Of a stretch of DNA of 64,000 nucleotides, positions 32,932 to 44,887 are shown in pieces. The DNA comes from Ciborinia camelliae. Taxonomy: Eukaryota; Ascomycota; Leotiomycetes; Helotiales; Sclerotiniaceae. The DNA lies in contig JANPYM010000002.1 in NCBI GenBank assembly GCA_025890175.1, forward strand, positions 4,062,703-4,126,702, given 5' to 3'. The notes under the pieces are model-generated. The model saw only the letters and a list, made by a program, of their open reading frames with translations. It had not been told where the DNA came from and did not search any database. Both the position numbers and the translations under genes were made by a program. The number at the start of each line of letters is the position of its first letter. Position 1 is the first letter of the stretch.

Positions 32932-34780
32932 CACGACGATGAAAGCATCAAAACTTTGTTATCAGTGGTAACAAGAAGAAAGGGGGCAACAGAAAGAAAG
33001 AAAAAGTAGTGGTATGTAAGAATGATAAAAAGATTTTGGAGATGAAAAAAAGGAGACTGCATTCAGATTGTACTTTGGATTAACAGAAATCACAAACGCG
33101 GATGATATGAATCCATGCATCCTGGCGTGTAATGATCGAGTAATAAACCCACGATGCTTCACTACCATTCTGGGGGCCAGGGAATATAGATAAATGTTAC
33201 ACGTAAGCTGGCGCATCATTTAAGGTACGAGCCGTATATGTCGCAATATCTAAGTATAGATAATGATCCCTTGTACTTGTGTACAATAAGCTCGTTAAGA
33301 TAGATATTGCTGATGAATAACTCTGGAATCAATATCAAACGATCACTGGATACATTTGCTTCAGTTCTGTTAGCTTCCAACATAAAAAATCCCCAAGTTG
33401 AAGGCAGAGATCGATTGATCAATGTTCATATCGTTGTCGAGAATAAAGGTTTTTGTAGTATACTTTTCTTAATATAAAAGGACAGGCGTTCAAAAATCAA
33501 TAATATCTGATGGAGGATCTGATCTGATACATGACTGTATACTTTGACCTCCCCGAGTACGCCAATCAAATCTGTTTCCACGCTGCAGATGGTGGTAGCA
33601 ACCCTTAAACGTTTCGAATGAGATGAATCTCCATGTTATATTTCGACCAGCTTTGCGGCACCATACATGGGTTGTGACATTGGATGCAACTGTTGGTGGT
33701 GGCAGGATCAAGGCGGTAAGTGGAGATGGCAGAAACAATGCTTGATTATAAGCAGCAAATGCATCCTATATCAGGTGTTGCCTACCATTGCAAACATCTA
33801 GAAATGTCACGATAACGATCCTTTCATCTCTCAATTACACCAAGGAGTTGAGCTAAATGCGGCATCGAAACACAGTGGGTGGTATTTCTTCCGCATTTAC
33901 CAGCAAACAACCTTACCTTACTGTAACCTAGAGAGTAAAGCCACTCAAACTCTCCCGACATTGGCGGTTTATTATCTGATAGCACGGCGAAGACTTATCC
34001 ACTCATGATGCATTAATTGGTGGCTGAAGATCAAAGGCAGACTTCGAGACCTCCAAACCGAGAATGACTAGGTACCTATGTATCTTGAATGGTAAGAGAA
34101 GGCCTTCGTGAATCAATTGATGGTGGTTCATCATTCAATACTCCGGACTCGCTATTCTTTTGGGCATTATATCTGGATACTCATTGACATATGAGATAAT
34201 GAAACTCATAACTGATATCGTCCGCACACATATCATCAGTATAATGAGCGGGATGCCACCATACATATGTATGTGACCAGGTGATATGAAGTTGTTGATA
34301 TAAGTTAGTTCCACGGAACAAAGGATCTGGTTACTAGGTAGGTATAGCAAATACCTAGGCTTAATTGCTTTATCGTGATAGGACAGGCGAATTGGTTGAA
34401 TGCCACCACAACGCCTTTCTGCTTGTCCACGCCTTTTGCTTGACCACACTGCATTTCCACCTCCCCATCATATCATAGGTATCTTCACGAAATATATGGA
34501 ACTGGATATGCTCCTTCATACCAATTGGGAATAACATCACCTTGGCGGGAGACTTCATTTGATCATCCTTTCATTATCATCCATATCAATGATTTACCAT
34601 GATTCCGTAGTCCTGTCCATTTATTGTAGCGTTCTCCACCAGAAAAGCGATCAATTCCCTGGGCATTTCTCCACTTAATACCTAGTATAATAATAAACTT
34701 TATCTTCCCCTCATTTTTCTCTCTTCTCTGTTTATATTGATCCTCGAATCCTTCAACGACCATCACGACAACTTATCAAA
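32932..34780. other. intergenic region between the divergent kelch and Egt2-like genes
   Basis: Should hold both promoters. Short frames in both strands, GAGTATACTTT-type AT-rich sequence and a TACTAGGTAGGTA motif at about 34331. No gene recognised. Confidence 0.45.
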
Positions 34781-36463
34781 ATGGGAGAATTGGCTACGAA
34801 GCTGGGGGAAGTTTCCCTTGATGAATCAACCACATATCAAGCCACTCCTTTTGGTAAAGAGATGGCCAAGCATTTTCTTTTCGAACCAGGATGGAGAAAT
34901 CTAAATCACGGTATATATCCATCCATCCACCCACCCAATCCAATATCTCAACTCCAACCCCCGCTCACAATACCTAGGCTCTTTTGGTACTGTTCCTCGT
35001 GCCATTCGCGAGAAGCAAAGAAAGTTTCAAGATGATTCGGAAGCTCGTCCAGATGAATTTATCCGCTATACATATCCTCGAGTCCTCGATGAGTCACGAG
35101 AAGCTTTGGGAAAACTTTTGAATGTCCCCACTAGCACCGTGGTCTTTGTTCCCAATGCCACGACGGGTGTCAATACGGTTCTCCGAAATTTGGTTTGGAA
35201 TGAGGATGGGAAGGATGAGATTCTTTATTTTTCTACCATCTATGGTGCTTGTGGTTTGACGGTATGTGGGTCACCCAAATTCGACACGACATGTTAATAC
35301 TAACTCTTAACCTCACTCGAAGATCGAATATGTGTCTGAAGCCAATCGGGGTCTCGTTCAGCCCAGGAAAATTACCTTCCAGTATCCTATTGAAGATGAT
35401 GAACTTGTCGGGCTCTTCGAAAAAGCCATTGAAACCTCCAAGGCAGAAGGTAAACGACCCCGTGCTGCCGTTTTCGACATCGTAGGGTCACTTCCTGGAT
35501 TGAGAGTTCCTTACGAGAAATACATTGAAATTTGCAAAAAAGAAAACATGTATTCCGTCGTCGATGGAGCTCATGGAATTGGTCACGTCCCTCTAGATTT
35601 ATCAACTCTCGACCCAGATTTCTTCGTCAGCAATTGTCACAAATGGCTCTTCGTTCCCAGAGGATGCGCCGTATTTTACGTCCCGGAACGAAATCAAGAT
35701 TTGATGAGAACCACTCTACCTACCTCCCATGGTTTCATTCCCCAAGGACCTCGACCATTCAACCCACTACCACCCAGCTCCAAGAGTGAATTCGTCAACC
35801 AATTCGAATTCGTCGGGACCATCGATAACACCAACTATCTCTGCACCGCCGAAGCCATCAAATGGCGCAAAGAAGTCTGTGGTGGTGAACAAGCCATCAT
35901 GGAATACTGCACCAATTTATCACGCGAAGGTGGAAGAGCCATTGCCCAGATCTTGGGTACGCAGGTGATGGACAATAGTACGAATACACTCACCGATTGC
36001 TCTCTCGTGAATATTCTCTTGCCGTTGGAGATCGGCACGGCGGAAATCGAGGGATTCTTCAAGGTCAGTGAAGATTCGAAAATGGATGCGTATCAGTGGA
36101 TGTTGGAGACGCTGATGCGGGATTATAAAACTTATATCGCGATTGCGTATTTGGATAATAAATGGTGGGCGAGACTTAGGTACGTTGTTATCCTCCTTCT
36201 TTTCATCCTTTTCTCTCACCCCCCCTCTCTCTCTCTTTCTTTCCTTCTTTCTTCATCTTGCATTGATTGTATCATGTTCTATTCTGCAATACCTCCCTAC
36301 CTACCCTACCCTATCCATCCACCACCTCACTAACAAACCCCACCCTCCCTCCTCCAGCGGCCAAGTATATCTCGAAATGGAAGATTTCCAATGGGCAGGC
36401 CACGTCCTCCAGGAACTATGCGTCAGGGTTGGAAGAGGTGAATATTTGAAGGGGGTGGTTTAG
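34781..36463 (+). CDS. class V aminotransferase-fold PLP enzyme, Egt2-like
   Basis: Four exons: 34781-34910, 34978-35261, 35323-36179 and 36358-36463, joined in frame to 458 residues. Introns are 67, 61 and 178 nt; the second has a TACTAACT branch point. The fold type I PLP motifs are clear: [18 protein letters not shown] with D219 and H222 for cofactor contact, and SNCHKW with K245 as the Schiff-base lysine. The N-terminal NLNHGSFGT and [12 protein letters not shown] segments match the fungal group that includes hercynylcysteine sulfoxide lyase (Egt2) of ergothioneine synthesis; isopenicillin-N-epimerase-like is the older database label. No targeting signal seen. The biochemical role within this family is inferred; no Egt1 gene lies in the window. 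Confidence 0.85.
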
Positions 36464-36945
36464 TTTCGTTGAGTCTTGCATTGTATTGTAAGATACCTAG
36501 GAGTAGGAGATACCTAGGGGTAGGTAGTAGGTAGTTGGAATAAGAAATCGGAAATGGGATTCTTGAGATAAGTTGAGTTGAGATGAGATGATTTGAGATG
36601 ATTCGAGATGTCAGTAGGTATGTAGATACTATAGGTACCTTACCTACCTAGAATGTAGATACTGAAATATTGAAGACCGACTTGAATTTTTCTGGGCCGT
36701 TTATTTTTTTGGTTTTGGTTTTGGTTTTGAGTCTCTTGATTATACCTAGGTAGGTAATATTACATTATATTATACTATATTGGTTCTACATTATATGGCA
36801 TTATATTATTATATGAAAATTCCAATACCAATAATAATTCCTATTCCTATTGATAATGCGGTGGACTACTGATCGTCCGGGAGGGTGGGTATTGGATTGT
36901 ACTGGACTGTGGCTTAGATATCTATGTAGATATGGATATATATAA

Positions 36946-36958
36946 GTATGTATGTATG

Positions 36959-36992
<34 letters not shown>

Positions 36993-37034
36993 TGTATGTA
37001 TGTATGTATATATAGATATATATATGTATGTATG
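36946..37034. repeat. (TATG)n microsatellite
   Basis: About 89 bases of TATG/TGTA units with a few ATA interruptions. Confidence 0.9.
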
Positions 37035-37260
37035 AATAAATGGATAAATGAATAGATGGATGAATAAATAAATCTTTTCGGAATTTTTATTTTTATTTAT
37101 TCAGGACGGTAGATGGTTCTGGTGCTGGTGAATGCGGGGTGTGAATGCGGGGTGTGAATGCGGGGTGTGGATAGGTACCTATGCGTACGTATGTGTTTGG
37201 TTTGGTTTTTAGGGGGGAATTGAGGGGTAGATGTGGGAATGGGGATGGGGATGGTGAATT

Positions 37261-37306
37261 TGAAGTGAAGTGAAGTGAAGTGAAGTGAAGTGAAGTGAAG
37301 TGAAGT
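37261..37306. repeat. (GAAGT)9 microsatellite
   Basis: Nine nearly perfect 5-base units. Confidence 0.9.
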
Positions 37307-37370
37307 TGTTTGGGGATGGTGAGGAGGGAAAACATGAAACATGAGATTTGAAAGGTTTATTTTCATGTTT

Positions 37371-37410
37371 ATGGTGGTGGTGGTGATGGTGATGGTGATG
37401 GTGATGGTGA
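37371..37410. repeat. (GGTGAT)n microsatellite
   Basis: GGTGGT then GGTGAT units, about 40 bases. Confidence 0.85.
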
Positions 37411-38230
37411 TGGATGAATGAGAAGGGGGTGATTAGATTCCAAGTTGAGTTAGGAAGGTAAGGTAAGATAATGTAAGTGAGAGTAGAGCCTTGAGGTTTA
37501 TACCAGGGTATTTAGGAGACTCAAGGTTTGAGGATGAGGATGAGGCATGGGAAGAGATAAATTGCTCGAGTCAAGGTATAATGAATTTACATAGATGTAT
37601 GTAGGTAATGTGAGGGTTTGCTTGATGCATGACTGAAGAAAGAAATGCCAGTAGAAGAAAGAAAGATGGAAGGAAAGTACGGTAGTTGTGAAGGGAAATG
37701 TAAACTATTTCTGTACTAGTATCTTTCATACTTCGTAAATTGATATCCCGTTTCTTTATTTCCTTATTTCCTTATTTCTTACAGCTTGAGTTTTCACTCC
37801 TATACTCCTATACTCCAGTCTCGTGGGGGGTCTAATGATAGGTATCTATCTAGGTAAGAAATACATATACAACCTTGGAAGTCCATATAACAGTGAAAAG
37901 AATATGGGATTCTTGGACTTGGTTACAGATTCCAAATTCCTTTTGCCACTACTGCAAGAATTAGAATCGAAGATTCTTGTAAATTTAATTCATTTATCTG
38001 GGTGAATAGGTAGCCTTTGATTCGAATTTCATATATTCACTTACTCTTGGGAGAATTGCCGAGAATGTTGGTTCATTCACTTGAATTTTGGAAGAATATG
38101 AAGTGTTCTTAAGAGTTAGTTTGGGAAAGAATCATAGGCCAATACCCTTATGAGCTGTTTCCTTATGAAAACTCTTTAGGTGGCACCGGATTATTCTGGG
38201 TGCTTCTTTGGGAAGGAACCTGGCCATCCT

Positions 38231-38467
38231 ATTGACTGCAGTCGATATTCACTTCTTTTTGTTTGGTCTTTGAATATTTAACTGGTAAGATTCTTTCTAC
38301 CGTAACGGTGCATTCGGGGTTCTTTCTCGGAAAGTTACATATCCATACGTGCATACCGCGGGAGATCATCCATCTATTGGCTATAGTCGATATTCACTTC
38401 TTTTTGTTTGACCTTTGATTATTCACGTACTCAGAGCCGTAGATTCATTCTACCGTAACGGTGAATT
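38231..38467. repeat. pair of diverged direct repeats upstream of the RNase H gene
   Basis: Two copies, about 38231-38317 and 38375-38467, share AGTCGATATTCACTTCTTTT, TTGTTTG, CTTTGA.TATT and CTACCGTAACGGTG. CCGTAACGG is itself a short palindrome. They end about 150 bases before the next start codon. Confidence 0.7.
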
Positions 38468-38617
38468 TGATCATTTAAAAGCTGCGGTTTATTCTACCCC
38501 GCTCGTGGCTTAGATGCAATTCTACCGGCCGACCATCGACTCCTCCAGAAGAGATACCCAAAAGACACCACAGTACAAAATTTCTCTCAACAATAATCTC
38601 AACCTCACCTATCCATC

Positions 38618-39355
38618 ATGGCTGCTCGTGATGACCGCAATTGCGTCTCTTGTTGGGAAAAGATTGGCCAGAAAGCTCTCTTTAACCGCCATTTCAACCC
38701 ACGACTAAACCTCTTGTATGATGGTAGCCCAAAAGACATCTTATACGCGTGCGAAGGTTGTGGTAAACTTAAAATCAAGTTCGGAGACCTTGAAGAAGTC
38801 GATTTCCACGTAAAATCACGCGTTATCTTTGTCGACGGAGCATGCAGAGGAAATGGACAAGAAGGAGCTCGCGCTGCTTTTGGCGTCTACTTTGGCGACA
38901 AGGCACCTGACAATGATTCTGGATTTGTCGACCGTCATCTCCCGCAAACCAATCAAGTTGCTGAGCTCTTCGCAGCCATCATGGCCCTAGACACCGTAAT
39001 GAAAGATCTAGATAAGGATATTAAGAACAGAGTCGTCGGAACACAAGGTCGACAGTTATGCAGCATTCTCATCATCACCGATTCGGCGTATGTGGTAGAT
39101 GGGATCTCGGAATGGATCTATAAGTGGAAAGTTAATGGCTTCAAGACTTCGACGGGCAACCCGGTGACTAATGCCAAGTTGTTTGAGGAACTGGATTATA
39201 GGGTCGATAGGTTTAATAGATATGATGTTCCGGTTTGGTTCTGGCATGTCAAGAGAGAGTTCAACCAGTCGGCAGATGCGATGGCTCGTGTTCCTTTGTA
39301 TGGTGAACAGGAGATCCCAGCTGTGATCCCTTTCGCCACAGGTCGAAAGAGATAG
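38618..39355 (+). CDS. RNase H-fold protein with an N-terminal Cys4 motif
   Basis: Single exon, 245 residues from MAARDDRNCVSC. The RNase H fold starts near residue 68: VIFVDGACRGNG (D73), AELFAAIMAL (E116), LIITDSAYVVDGI (D155) and FNQSADAMA (D220) give the full D-E-D-D set, so it may cleave the RNA strand of RNA-DNA hybrids. Instead of the usual hybrid-binding domain the N-terminus has two Cys pairs, C9-x2-C12 and C45-x2-C48, suggesting a small zinc ribbon. No integrase or reverse-transcriptase sequence lies beside it, so it is probably a cellular gene and not a retroelement remnant. No mitochondrial signal is obvious. Confidence 0.8.
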   Translation: MAARDDRNCVSCWEKIGQKALFNRHFNPRLNLLYDGSPKDILYACEGCGKLKIKFGDLEEVDFHVKSRVIFVDGACRGNGQEGARAAFGVYFGDKAPDNDSGFVDRHLPQTNQVAELFAAIMALDTVMKDLDKDIKNRVVGTQGRQLCSILIITDSAYVVDGISEWIYKWKVNGFKTSTGNPVTNAKLFEELDYRVDRFNRYDVPVWFWHVKREFNQSADAMARVPLYGEQEIPAVIPFATGRKR

Positions 39356-40297
39356 CTTGCTTTGGGAGAGGGTTCGGTGGTGTGTGGTGGCAGAGATTAG
39401 GTTGGGCTAGGAATCTTTATCTCGGACCACACTTGCATATATCAAGCTGAGTGCATGGCTCACATCGCATTCGCCTCCACCGCTCGTCTTCTATTTACCT
39501 ACCACAATCAATTATTCTGGGGATTTCGGCGAAAAATGAATATTGATATGGATTGAGATTTTGATTTGGAACGCATGTAATATGGCCTTGCTTACTGTTG
39601 CTATATGAATAACAAAATCACACATCCAACATCAATCCATGTTGAGCCTTTGCGGTGAAATAAATCATGCTGATATTCGTGATTTTGAAAAGTTTCCAAG
39701 TGAAGCTTAAGATTTTTAACCTACCTAGGTACTGTGCTACAATAATGCACTCATCTACTGTACTAATTTCTACCCCAAAAGTCCACCGCTTTGGTTCTGC
39801 CATGTTTAGCGAGCCCGGCACTGAAAACGACAGGAAGTACCTAGATCCTATTCATATATCGTGACCATCGAGCGCCTCGAGTAATTGAGGGTTTGAGGAC
39901 TCGCTCCCACGAGTAACAATAAAATCAAACATCCAAACAATCCTTTCAAGCATGAATATCGCCCCTCTGGCCCTCCGAGAGCCACTGCCGTGGAGGCCAA
40001 CAAGATTCGTCAGTGCGAAATGATCATGTACAAGTTGCAAGAGCAGGTAGGTAGGTACCTAGGTGGTCACTTCCATAAATCTACATTACATATATTAGTT
40101 TCGGGAGGTGCCAACCAAGAGTTAGCGTAGGTTGTGTTTACAGTCAATAAGTTGTTCTTTTCTTTCAGATTCAATACATCTTTTCTTCACAACTTGCATC
40201 TTTTCACCATATATCATATACAATATTTTATCCATCTTTTTTGTAACCCCGATATATTATTACTTTGGCAACATTATTTTCTATACCCTCTCTTAAA
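39356..40297. other. gene-free region
   Basis: Includes the 3' flank of the RNase H gene and a GCAGGTAGGTAGGTACCTAGG-type motif at 40044-40064. No coding region recognised. Confidence 0.45.
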
Positions 40298-43200
40298 ATG
40301 ATTTTTTATCCTATCACCGATACTTACTCCGTCTACAAGCAACATGAGGTCAAGTTCTTCTCCTGGCTCAGAGATACCGCTTTGAAGGCTGGCCACAAAG
40401 TCTCCGAGGAGAACGAAAATATCTCTGAAATGGAATATCGACCCGGGAATGTATATATACTCGTGAAGATGGTCGTCAAGGATAAGATTCAGCTACCGAA
40501 ATCCGTGCGAGCTGATCTATGGCGAGCTATTTCTTATCGAAAAGAAGCAATGGAGTTTTACAAACTTAAAAGTAAAGCGGATCTTGGCCACGACTTCTAT
40601 TTAGAGACTCTGGAAAAATCTCTGGAGGAATTTGATCAGCTCACAGCCCACATCAGCAGCAAATTTGCAAATCCAGGGCCTAGCAATGTTGGGGACGATA
40701 GCTCCAGCACCCCCTCCGACATTTACGAGAATCTGGGAGTTGATGAAACCAACTGTTGCACTTCCAGCAGCGATGAGAACACTCAAAGCTTTGATAACAT
40801 TCGTGGGAATGGAGAGCCCACACAGCGCAAGGGGAAGGCGAAGGAGCCAGAGGATAAAAACAAGAGAGCAGGCCCTCAGAGCATAGTAAGTTTATATTTA
40901 TCATGTTAAAAGTTTCTTTTAATGTTTCTCTCTTCCAAATATCTACTAAATGGAATATTAGGACGCTGAGCTAGACGAATACCTGGAGAAACTTAAATCT
41001 GATACCTTGGATGATTACATGAGAGTTTGTTTCTTCTTTAAGGACGCAAAGATCATGAGAGATTACTTAAGCGAACGATGGAATGACTATAGTGATGGTC
41101 TTCTTACACTGGAGAATGTATCGGTTGTTACAAATACAGCCTTCGAAATTTTCAAGAACTCCGCAGAACAGTTGATTTCAAAACTCCCTGAGACTAAACG
41201 AACATATGAAGACATTGCAACTATTTTTCATCCGGACTTGGAAGGGTTGATTCCGATACTCAAGAAATATTTTCACCGGGATTTAAACACTTGGCTCTAT
41301 TGTCAGGATGAAAAAGAAAAAAAGGATGTTGCTGCTTTGAAAACTGCTGTTTGTCCATTCTCAAAATCCAATACCCAACATAGTGGATCCTCTCATTTAC
41401 ACATTAAACCTAAGCCTATTTGGGGAAGCTCAGTCACCAGAAAGAAGTCTGAAGTCTCAACTTGATAAAGACAATTGTCATTCACTCCCAATCCTAATTT
41501 CTCTACCACAGTTTTATTTTCTTGTTTTTTTGCTGACATTTACTTCACAGGACTATCTGTGCTATACAATCTGGTTGAGACTGTTCTCTTGGCAGAAGGA
41601 TTTAGTGAAATTTCCAGACCCAAATAATATCTTGTCCCCTTCAACAAGAACTTCTCATTACGAAGCTTGCACTCTCAAGGATAAGATTGCCCTTGATCAT
41701 AAGATCTTGGATCGACTGCTTGATGATGTACGCCTTCTCAAATACGATAAGACTGAAAACGAGCTGCGGAATTATGGTCGAGATGAGTTCACGAAAGGGC
41801 TACAGGAGTTTTTGACTACCAAGGATATCCCAGTTTGGTTGGTCTTTGCGACACAAGTTATGTGTGACATTCGATGGATTCTTGGACATAAAGTAGTAGA
41901 CTGCCATGGAGAACTCCTCAAAACTGCAAACGATATCTATTCGGAATTATCTCGTCAATTCAAATTAGTCTTGGAAGGGAAAATTGCACCTTTAAGATCT
42001 GAAACTATGGAGTTGAGTAACGATTTAGTCGTGTACGCCTTGAGGGATTACTTCAGTGGGGGTAATTTCCGTCACCATGGGAAGCTTCACAGAACTCGCA
42101 AGGTCTTGAGCGTTATTGAAATGCCAGACCACGAATTACTTCAGCCTTTACAGCCCTCACAGTCAGAAGAAAATACTCTGGCCGAAAACAAATCGGAATA
42201 TCCCTCAGAGGCTGTGGGAGCCCATACCACGCCGAGTCTGCAGCATTACCGGGTTAAGAGTTATGTGGAAGAGAAGACTACGCGAAAATACGTTGAAGCA
42301 TTCAGCTATCTACGTAGGAACCCTGTGATGTGTGGCTTGATGGCCTTCCGATACAGACTGAGGTACAAGTGTCACTGCTTAACGTGAATCAAGAAGTTGA
42401 TTTACTTGTCTGTGTTCATTTCGCCAACGCCCTTGATCATAAGTTGAAAGACTATCCACAATGGAGGGATGTGGTATGGGAGGATATCAAGTTTTTAATA
42501 TTGATGCATTCAATAAAACTGTCCTCTGACGTGGATCTAAACTGTAGAGAATTTGGTGAAAAGTATAGATCCTATAAAAGAGGTGTGCCATTCTTGGGAT
42601 CTGTTTTTAGGCTTTCCGAATATTATCACAAAATGATTTGTACCAATGCAGGCTGCTAGTATAGTTTATCACCTACTATCCGCCATTTCCTTACTGCAAC
42701 AGCAAGTGGCGAGATGGATGAATTACTTTCTGAACTTGATCGACTTTTCCCTGATCGCTCGGATCACGATTCCGAAGACAGATTCAATCCAAGTCTTGAG
42801 GAGTCGGACCGTCAAATGGAAATGACTCCCATTGCACAAGATTGGAAGACTAGTGAACTGAGGAATGTACAACTTCTTCAAGTCATGACCAGACATATAA
42901 GAAAAGAATGGAAGATTCTGAACATGGACTATCACACTTTGAGTGCTACATGCAAGGGATTGACAAAGATGATGGAGAACACATTCCCGGCACTGAATAA
43001 TTGGAAAATGGAGGTGCACATGGAATTCGATGAACTAATGGATTACTTACGCAAAGACCGGATAGTTCGGGGTGGTATCACAGAGATATTAGGGAACATT
43101 TTTGTAGGAGTCAAAAAGTCGGAGGGGAGTTTAATGATTGAGAAAACGAGGCAGTTCTTGCGCAAACCCCATAAAATAACATGTTCTGAAATGGAAGAGA

Positions 43201-43310
43201 TGATTCGACGTTTTCGAAAAAAGTCGTTGCATCACCAAGTACCACCAAAGGATGCCCGCCCTCCGTTGAGGTGTAGTCTAGCGGCAGTGGCTAAGGCTTC
43301 AAATCATTAG
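40298..43310 (+). pseudogene. DUF6604-like gene with frameshift and in-frame stop
   Basis: Exon 1 is 40298-40885 (ATG, MIFYPITDTYSVYKQHE); exon 2 begins at 40962 after a CTACTAAA branch point; exon 3 begins at 41551 after a CACAG acceptor. The donor of exon 2 is uncertain (GTTTGT at 41349 or GTCACC near 41443, both phase 0). Exon 3 stays open to about 42360, then the likely continuation (TEVQVSLLNVNQ) is in another frame with no room for a normal intron. That frame meets a TAG at 42657-42659 and then continues open to 43310. The N-terminal pattern (YKQHE..FFSWLRDTA, LPKSVRADLWRAISYRKE) resembles DUF6604 proteins, a large uncharacterised group in Sclerotiniaceae and relatives. Either a recent pseudogene or two sequencing errors. 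Confidence 0.6.
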
Positions 43311-43450
43311 ACGATGAACCCTTGATTGAGCTGTAGGTGTGGCAAAAAATCATCTCATGCAGAATGCAGCGGATATTGTATTTTAGACAACTAGCGACAG
43401 AACATTACATACAGAATGCAGCAAGTATTTTATCTTGGACAAACTTCAAA

Positions 43451-43771
43451 ATGTCTGCGTCTTCTCTGAATTTTAAGCGACGTACCTTTCTGTCCTCGTT
43501 TTCTCAAGAGGGTTTCTCAAGGGTCTTCATTCCCTGCATGATGTTTGCTGGCGCTGTAATGTTGATTACAAGTATCCTCAGAAATTCGAGTTGGTTCCTC
43601 ATTCCCCCTATTGTAAAAATTAAAATCACAGATATCATAACAGTTACAGTTCAAACGCAACCCAACACAACGCAGACTCCCCCAAGAAGCAAGAAGTTCA
43701 CCCCCTCCCCCCAAAGAATCAACCGAGAGCCAAGAAATCATAAGTGTAGAATTCGGCATCTTGTACCCTAG
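43451..43771 (+). CDS. possible small one-span membrane protein
   Basis: 106 residues from an ATG at 43451, with one hydrophobic stretch (VFIPCMMFAGAVMLITSIL) near residues 25-43, a second weaker one, and a Thr/Pro/Lys-rich tail. No homologue recognised. It starts 140 bases after the DUF6604-like gene; it may be chance open frame. Confidence 0.22.
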   Translation: MSASSLNFKRRTFLSSFSQEGFSRVFIPCMMFAGAVMLITSILRNSSWFLIPPIVKIKITDIITVTVQTQPNTTQTPPRSKKFTPSPQRINREPRNHKCRIRHLVP

Positions 43772-44887
43772 CAACTGTTCAGTTTAGTTTAGTTTCGTTA
43801 GAACAATACCTAGTTTCATTACATTACAGAGCACGCCACACGCTCGTCTCGTGGCATGGCATGGCATGGCAGCCTGGGAAACATTAAAATCGAGCTTGCT
43901 CGCTTACTTTTCGCCACGTTTTGAGTCGGTCGGTTTGCATAAGGTACTTGGTCTTGGACTTGTATTTGTACTTGGATGGGTACTGGTATGAAATGCGACA
44001 TTGCATTTTCGGAAAAGTGCATTTTGGCGATGGGATCTTTGGTGATCGCTGGGGAGTATCTAGGTAGATAGATCGGTAGGTAGGTAGGTAGTTGTATATG
44101 TATATGTATATGTGATGGATTTGAAATTACTCGAAAATGGGAATTGGAAATTGCAGAGTCGGATTCATTCACGAATTTTGAGGATTGTGGTGCTGTGGTG
44201 CTGTGGTCCTGTGGGGGATGGATGGGATGTTGAGGTGACTCAGGATGGGGGGTTGGTGTTAGGTTGTTGGAACATGTGGTGTGGTGGTGCGATATACTAA
44301 ACGCCTCGTTCCTGTTCTTGGTCAGATCGGATCTCTGATCGATATTTGTTTTTATGTTTTATCTTTGGGGGGTTTGGTGCCTGGTTTTTGGGTGGTGCTT
44401 GGTTATTTGTTGAAGATGGATGGATATATGTGATATATATGCCAAGTGGTGTGGGAGTTTGTTATGTGATGAGTTACGTCTGGATGCTCGTACTGTGTGT
44501 GATACAGATTTCATCGAGAGCAGCTGTTGTTTTGGGAGATGGGGTCGATGGTAGGAATGATTTCTTGATTATTTGGGTGGTTGCCGATAAGATGGGAGGT
44601 GAGTTGAGATTGTATGGATGTGTAGAGAGGCGGTGGTGCTCTTGGCTTGAGGTTGAGGGTTATGGATATTCATAGATAGATTGATCTGGTGGTGGAAAAG
44701 TATAAGTATAGTTGAGTTCATCGTTGAGAGAAAGACATTCGCACAGCACTTCAGTCTTTCATTTAACTCATTTCCTCTCATTACACTCTCTTGTTCAATC
44801 TTAGCCATTAGTACAATCAATATCGACTTCTTTCGCTCCTTTCAAATATTAAATTCCTTTCGATACAGCGTCGCTATTCCTACCAAT
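43772..44887. other. gene-free region upstream of the VEEGS protein gene
   Basis: Contains CATGGCATGGCATGGCA (43854-43871), GTAGGTAGGTAGGTAG (44075-44091), TATATG repeats (44095-44113) and GTGCTGTGGTGCTGTGG (44189-44206). Frames present lack coding character. Confidence 0.5.

Larger units (their letters stand above)
36464..38617. other. 2.1 kb microsatellite-rich intergenic region
   Basis: Holds TATG, GAAGT and GGTGAT repeats (listed separately), GGTTTT repeats at 36712-36727, three GGGTGTGAATGC units at 37137-37167 and a pair of diverged direct repeats just before the RNase H gene. Open frames on the minus strand near 37093-37366 are repeat translations. No gene. Confidence 0.6.

Noticed and set aside
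37093..37366. Minus-strand ORFs with LHFTS repeats
   Set aside because: Translation of the GAAGT microsatellite.
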